Assembly: GCA_049281195.1 (NCBI GenBank) | Contig: JBAPRR010000343.1 | Location: 1 to 10,044 of the forward strand | DNA: 10,044 nucleotides | Reading direction: 5' to 3' | Source of the DNA: JBAPRR01 sp049281195 | GTDB taxonomy: Bacteria > Actinomycetota > Acidimicrobiia > Acidimicrobiales > CAVXTF01 | Part shown: positions 7,105 to 10,044 of the stretch, piece by piece | Position numbering within the stretch: position 1 is the first letter of the stretch | Layout: every line of letters starts with the position of its first letter | Notes under the pieces: model-generated | Told to the model about the DNA's origin: nothing | The model's input: the letters and a program-made list of their open reading frames with translations, nothing else | The model's database searches: none | Position numbers and translations under genes: made by a program

Positions 7105-7910
7105 ATGTGGTTTCGACCTTGTCGCTTTCACCGGAGGAGGTCAAGTTCCGACCGGAACGGTCGCCTCTGCTGTGGCTACTGGAACGCGAGGTGCTGCGCT
7201 TCTTAAAAATTTGGAAGTACGCAATCCTCGGGCCTGTTCTTTCGACCGCCCTATTCGTCCTGGTGTTCGGTTCAGCCCTAGGCAGGCACGTCGACAAGAT
7301 CGACGGAGTGTCATACGGACACTTCATCGTACCCGGTCTGTTTGCGCAGGCGATAGTCAATGTCGGGTTCTTCAACGGGACGACGACCATTTTCGAAGCG
7401 AGACACGAGCACTACATCAACGATCTTTTTGCCAGCCCGTTGCGTTGGTGGGAGATAAACCTTGCGTTGGTGGGCGGGGGCATGGCGCGCGGCGCTTTTG
7501 TGGGAGCCGGAGCGCTTGCATGCGCCTTGGCAATAGCGGGCGGCAGCATTGCGAATCCACTTATCGTCCTCGTGGCAACAGTGGGCTTGCTATTGCTCGC
7601 GGCGCAGGTGGGGGTGATTGCTGGCTCGTTGGCGAAATCGCTCGACCACGTCTACGCAATGGAATCGATCGTCCTACTGCCTCTCGGCTTTCTCGGTGGG
7701 GTCTTCTATTCCGTCAACGAGCTGCCGAGGGTCTGGAATGTTCTCAGCCGGTTCGATCCGATCTTTTGGGTGGTGCAGGCCGAGAGATATGGATTCGTGG
7801 GGCATAGCGATGTCTCTCCTGTGTGGGCCCTGGCCGTGGTCTGGGCACTCGCGCTTGGTTTATCTCTTTGGTCGGCTTCCATCTTCGCCACCGGTCGCCT
7901 GAAGCCCTGA
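7101..7910 (+). CDS. ABC-2 type exporter permease
   Basis: Integral membrane partner of the preceding ATPase, 269 residues, with about six hydrophobic segments (roughly 41-60, 74-96, 122-147, 153-175, 187-205 and 240-263). The region PLGFLGGVFYSVNELPRVWN (about 194-213), followed by DPIFWVVQAERYGFVG, is the typical C-terminal ABC-2 membrane-domain motif. DLFASPLRWWEI (about 109-120) fits the conserved cytoplasmic coupling region. I chose the GTG at 7101, which overlaps the ATPase stop as GTGA and has GGAGG at 7086-7090. It most resembles the drug/daunorubicin or Nod-factor type of exporter permeases. Together with the ATPase it forms a complete half-set, presumably a dimeric exporter. Confidence 0.88.
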   Translation: MNVVSTLSLSPEEVKFRPERSPLLWLLEREVLRFLKIWKYAILGPVLSTALFVLVFGSALGRHVDKIDGVSYGHFIVPGLFAQAIVNVGFFNGTTTIFEARHEHYINDLFASPLRWWEINLALVGGGMARGAFVGAGALACALAIAGGSIANPLIVLVATVGLLLLAAQVGVIAGSLAKSLDHVYAMESIVLLPLGFLGGVFYSVNELPRVWNVLSRFDPIFWVVQAERYGFVGHSDVSPVWALAVVWALALGLSLWSASIFATGRLKP

Positions 7911-7912
7911 GG

Positions 7913-7961
7913 GAAGTCAAAGGCCTGAGTAGAAGTCAAAGGCCTGAGTAGAGATCAAAGG
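7913..7961 (+). repeat. 19-bp tandem repeat, two perfect copies plus a degenerate third
   Basis: The unit GAAGTCAAAGGCCTGAGTA occurs twice back to back (7913-7931 and 7932-7950). It is followed by a shortened, diverged copy (GAGATCAAAGG, 7951-7961) that leads into the ribosome binding site AAGGAAGG of the next gene. The repeat fills nearly the whole gap between the exporter permease and the AsfA-like gene. It looks like a slippage duplication of the ribosome-binding leader. Each unit contains the partly symmetric AGGCCT. No regulatory role is proven. Confidence 0.85.
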
Positions 7962-7970
7962 AAGGTAGCG

Positions 7971-9614
7971 ATGGCAGGAAGAAAGTCTGCACATGCAAGA
8001 CGTGTCGAAGACCACGGCGCGACGCTGTCAACCGACGTATTGGTTGTCGGGGGTGGACCGGCCGGCACGTGGGCTGCCATCAAGGCGGCCGAAACCGGAG
8101 TGGACGTCGTCCTCATAGACAAAGGCCACTGCGGTTCGAGTGGGGCGACCGCTTCGGTCGGCACCGGCATTTGGTACGTAGAGGATCAATCCGAGCTGCG
8201 CGAGGCGGCCATGGCCAGTCGCGAGACACTGGGAGGCCATCTCTCAGACCGCAGATGGATGGCTCGGGTGCTCGACGAGACCTATGCACGGATGGACGAG
8301 CTGGCAATCGTACAGAAGTACCCCTTCCCTGTCGGCGCCACGGGCAAGGAGATCCGCGACGACCTGCAAGGGCCCGAATACATGCGACGCCAACGTAAAA
8401 GGGTACGCAACTTGGGCGTGCGTATCCTCGATCACACGCCAGCCATCGAGCTTCTCGTTGACGCAGACGGGGTGGTGTCGGGGGCGAACGCCCTGGAACG
8501 CGAAAGCGGGCGGGTCCTCCACATCCGTTCCGGTTCTGTGGTTCTCGCCGCTGGTGGTTGCGCCTTCCAGTCAAAGACGCTCGGTTGCGATGTCGACACC
8601 GGTGACGGGGCGCTCTTCGCGGTTGAGGCGGGGGCCGATTTGTCTGGCATGGAGTTCTCCAACGCCTACGCGATCGCTCCGAAGGGCACATCTCTTACCA
8701 AGACGGCCTACTACTCGTGGGCCACCTTTTATCGGGCGGACGGGTCGGTCCTGGAGGGCGCGGGCAGTACCCGTGGCCGATCTGTAATCGCGAAGACACT
8801 TCTGAGTGATCGAGTACTCGCTCGCCTCGACCGTGCCACGTCCGACGAGCAGCAGGCGATGCGTAAGGGTCAACCCAATCTCTTTCTGGTGTTCGATCGC
8901 CTCGGCATCAATCCGTTTACCGATCTCTTCGAGATCACGCTTTTGGCCGAGGGAACAGTGCGTGGGACCGGCGGGGTCCGAATCGTCGGAGATGACTGTT
9001 CCACGACGGTCCCCGGTCTGTACGCCGCAGGGGACACCGCTACGCGTGAAATCATTTGCGGAGGCTTCACCGGAGGTGGCAGCCACAACGCCGCGTGGGC
9101 CGCGTCGTCGGGAAGCTGGGCCGGCAAGGGAGCGGCCTTGTTCGCAGCGAGCCGGCGCAACAGAACGTTCAAAGGCTTATCGCTGCAACCGGTCGGCCAG
9201 GCTGGGATCCGCCCGTCCGGAGACGGGGAGCGGCTCGGGTATCGCGAAGTGGTCGAAGAGGTTCAACGCACAGTGCTTCCTTACGACCACAACTACCTAC
9301 GCCATCCGGATCAGCTCATCCCTGCTTTAGGGGTGCTTCACACGACGTGGTCCGATGTCAGAAGCGGACTGGCGGGAAGCGGTGAGGAAGTGTTCCGAGC
9401 GCGAGAGGCGGCTGCGATGTTGGCCCACGGACGTTGGATGTTCAACGCGGCGTTGGAGCGCACTGAGACGCGCGGGATGCACAAACGTCTCGATCATCCC
9501 GAATTGGACGCCGGTCAGCAGCGCAGGCTGCTCACCGGAGGCCTCGACGAGTTATGGATACGCCCCGACACATCGGATGCCGGCGTTGATGCCACGAAAG
9601 GACGGGCCGCGTGA
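7971..9614 (+). CDS. asfA: AsfA-like FAD-dependent oxidoreductase (fumarate reductase/APS reductase flavoprotein superfamily)
   Basis: Cytosolic flavoprotein of the succinate dehydrogenase/fumarate reductase/adenylylsulfate reductase alpha-subunit superfamily, 547 residues. An N-terminal Rossmann motif, VVGGGPAG (25-32), with D50 at the end of the second strand binds FAD. CGSSGATASVGTG (54-66) follows; it lacks the His that binds FAD covalently in fumarate reductases, so FAD should be non-covalent. Other family blocks are VLAAGG (191-196), TGDGALFAVEAGADL (210-224), GLYAAGD (349-355) and the C-terminal RTETRGMHKRLDHPE (497-511). The immediate ferredoxin neighbour and the sulfonate importer match asfAB, known from arylsulfonate desulfonation in P. 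putida S-313 and used as a marker for aromatic sulfonate degraders. It may pass electrons between a reductant and AsfB or an oxygenase; the exact reaction is unsettled. The ATG at 7971 is preceded by AAGGAAGG. A generic fumarate reductase-like enzyme remains an alternative. Confidence 0.75.
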   Translation: MAGRKSAHARRVEDHGATLSTDVLVVGGGPAGTWAAIKAAETGVDVVLIDKGHCGSSGATASVGTGIWYVEDQSELREAAMASRETLGGHLSDRRWMARVLDETYARMDELAIVQKYPFPVGATGKEIRDDLQGPEYMRRQRKRVRNLGVRILDHTPAIELLVDADGVVSGANALERESGRVLHIRSGSVVLAAGGCAFQSKTLGCDVDTGDGALFAVEAGADLSGMEFSNAYAIAPKGTSLTKTAYYSWATFYRADGSVLEGAGSTRGRSVIAKTLLSDRVLARLDRATSDEQQAMRKGQPNLFLVFDRLGINPFTDLFEITLLAEGTVRGTGGVRIVGDDCSTTVPGLYAAGDTATREIICGGFTGGGSHNAAWAASSGSWAGKGAALFAASRRNRTFKGLSLQPVGQAGIRPSGDGERLGYREVVEEVQRTVLPYDHNYLRHPDQLIPALGVLHTTWSDVRSGLAGSGEEVFRAREAAAMLAHGRWMFNAALERTETRGMHKRLDHPELDAGQQRRLLTGGLDELWIRPDTSDAGVDATKGRAA

Positions 9615-9943
9615 TCGAACTGGTAGATCGAGACAGATGCATAGCGTGCGGTCGCTGCGTCGATGTATGTCCCACCCGGGTCTTCGATCTGGACGACGAA
9701 GGGATCCCGGTGTTAGCGCGTCGCGAGTACTGCCAGACCTGCTTCCAGTGCGAGGCTTACTGCCCAGCCGACGCCCTCTTCGTAGCGCCATTGGTGGAGC
9801 CGGTTGCGGGCACGTCCGTGTTCCGCGATCTACCCGAACTCGCCAAGTCCGGATTGTTGGGCGGTTACAGACGCGAACTCGGTTGGGGCCCGGGCCGGCA
9901 ATTGGGCGCGAAGACCGCTGTCGGACCGGAATATCCAGACTGA
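9611..9943 (+). CDS. asfB: AsfB-like 2[4Fe-4S] ferredoxin
   Basis: Small electron-transfer protein of 110 residues with two complete cluster motifs: C10-x2-C13-x2-C16-x3-C20-P and C41-x2-C44-x2-C47-x3-C51-P. These eight are its only cysteines, so every Cys is a cluster ligand. The C-terminal 50 residues are Pro/Gly-rich and lack further motifs, an extension also found in AprB-like partners of flavoproteins. The GTG at 9611 overlaps the AsfA-like stop by 4 nt and has AAGGA about 8 nt upstream, so the two proteins are probably made together. The pair resembles an AprA/AprB or AsfA/AsfB complex, in which the ferredoxin exchanges electrons with the flavoprotein. Confidence 0.85.
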   Translation: MIELVDRDRCIACGRCVDVCPTRVFDLDDEGIPVLARREYCQTCFQCEAYCPADALFVAPLVEPVAGTSVFRDLPELAKSGLLGGYRRELGWGPGRQLGAKTAVGPEYPD

Positions 9944-9982
9944 CGAGCACCAGCAGAGCGAAACGATCCAAGTCCTACCACC

Positions 9983-10000
9983 AATGTTCAGAATGTTTAG
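9983..10000 (+). repeat. 9-bp tandem direct repeat between the ferredoxin gene and the next gene
   Basis: AATGTTCAG is followed directly by AATGTTTAG, one mismatch in nine. It lies in the 82-nt gap after the ferredoxin gene. An eight-codon frame (ATG at 9984 to TAG at 10008-10010, translation MFRMFSDK) runs through it but has no ribosome binding site. No terminator is visible in the gap, so the operon probably continues. Confidence 0.5.
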
Positions 10001-10025
10001 CGACAAATAGTTGAAGGAGCTATCG

Positions 10026-10044
10026 ATGACGATCACCGCAGACC
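10026..10044 (+). CDS. Start of the next operon gene, partial (runs off the right edge)
   Basis: An ATG at 10026 is preceded by GAAGGAGC with a spacing of about 7 nt, a good ribosome binding site. Only six codons are visible (MTITAD), which is too little for identification. From context it probably belongs to the same operon, for example another enzyme or binding protein of organosulfur metabolism. Confidence 0.6.

Noticed and set aside
8113..8691. A 192-codon minus-strand frame inside the AsfA-like gene
   Set aside because: Arg- and Pro-rich translation without a domain, antisense to a gene with clear FAD motifs.
1..10044. CRISPR arrays, insertion sequences, attachment sites, tRNA genes
   Set aside because: No repeat-spacer pattern, transposase, terminal inverted repeats or tRNA cloverleaf was found on either strand.

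Overview
The window looks like a piece of a GC-rich bacterial chromosome, most likely from an actinomycete-type bacterium (Actinomycetota). That placement is inferred from high GC codon use, GTG starts, ATGA/GTGA overlaps and the resemblance of the first operon gene to the mycobacterial Rv3406 type of dioxygenase. No rRNA, tRNA or other marker gene confirms it.

Region 1 (1-826, minus strand) is the 5' part of a potassium-channel gene that runs off the left edge. Its TTVGYGD selectivity filter is intact. Region 2 (827-1327) is a divergent intergenic stretch. Its right end carries a good sigma70-type promoter (TTGACG, 17 bp, TACTAT) with one inverted repeat in the spacer and a second around the predicted transcription start.

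Region 3 (1328 to beyond 10044, plus strand) is one tightly packed operon of at least nine genes, plus the first codons of a tenth. The order is: TauD/AtsK-type 2-oxoglutarate dioxygenase; SsuC-like permease; SsuB-like ATPase; SsuA-like lipoprotein; FMN-dependent monooxygenase of the NtaA/SnaA/DszA luciferase-like family; ABC-2 exporter ATPase; ABC-2 exporter permease; AsfA-like FAD oxidoreductase; AsfB-like 2[4Fe-4S] ferredoxin; next gene. Five of the junctions overlap by 4 or 8 nt, so translation is probably coupled.

Together the genes read as an organosulfur scavenging system. A sulfonate or sulfate-ester type compound is captured by the lipoprotein and imported by SsuB/SsuC. C-S or C-O-S bonds are then opened by the dioxygenase, the flavin monooxygenase and/or the AsfAB redox pair. 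The asfAB genes are known from arylsulfonate desulfonation in Pseudomonas putida S-313, so aromatic sulfonates are a plausible substrate class. The unusual element is a complete two-gene ABC-2 exporter in the middle of the operon, which suggests that the desulfonated carbon skeleton or a toxic product is pumped out. Several proteins have very few Cys and Met residues, as is known for proteins made under sulfur starvation. No regulator, FMN reductase, riboswitch, mobile element, CRISPR array or clear terminator is visible.
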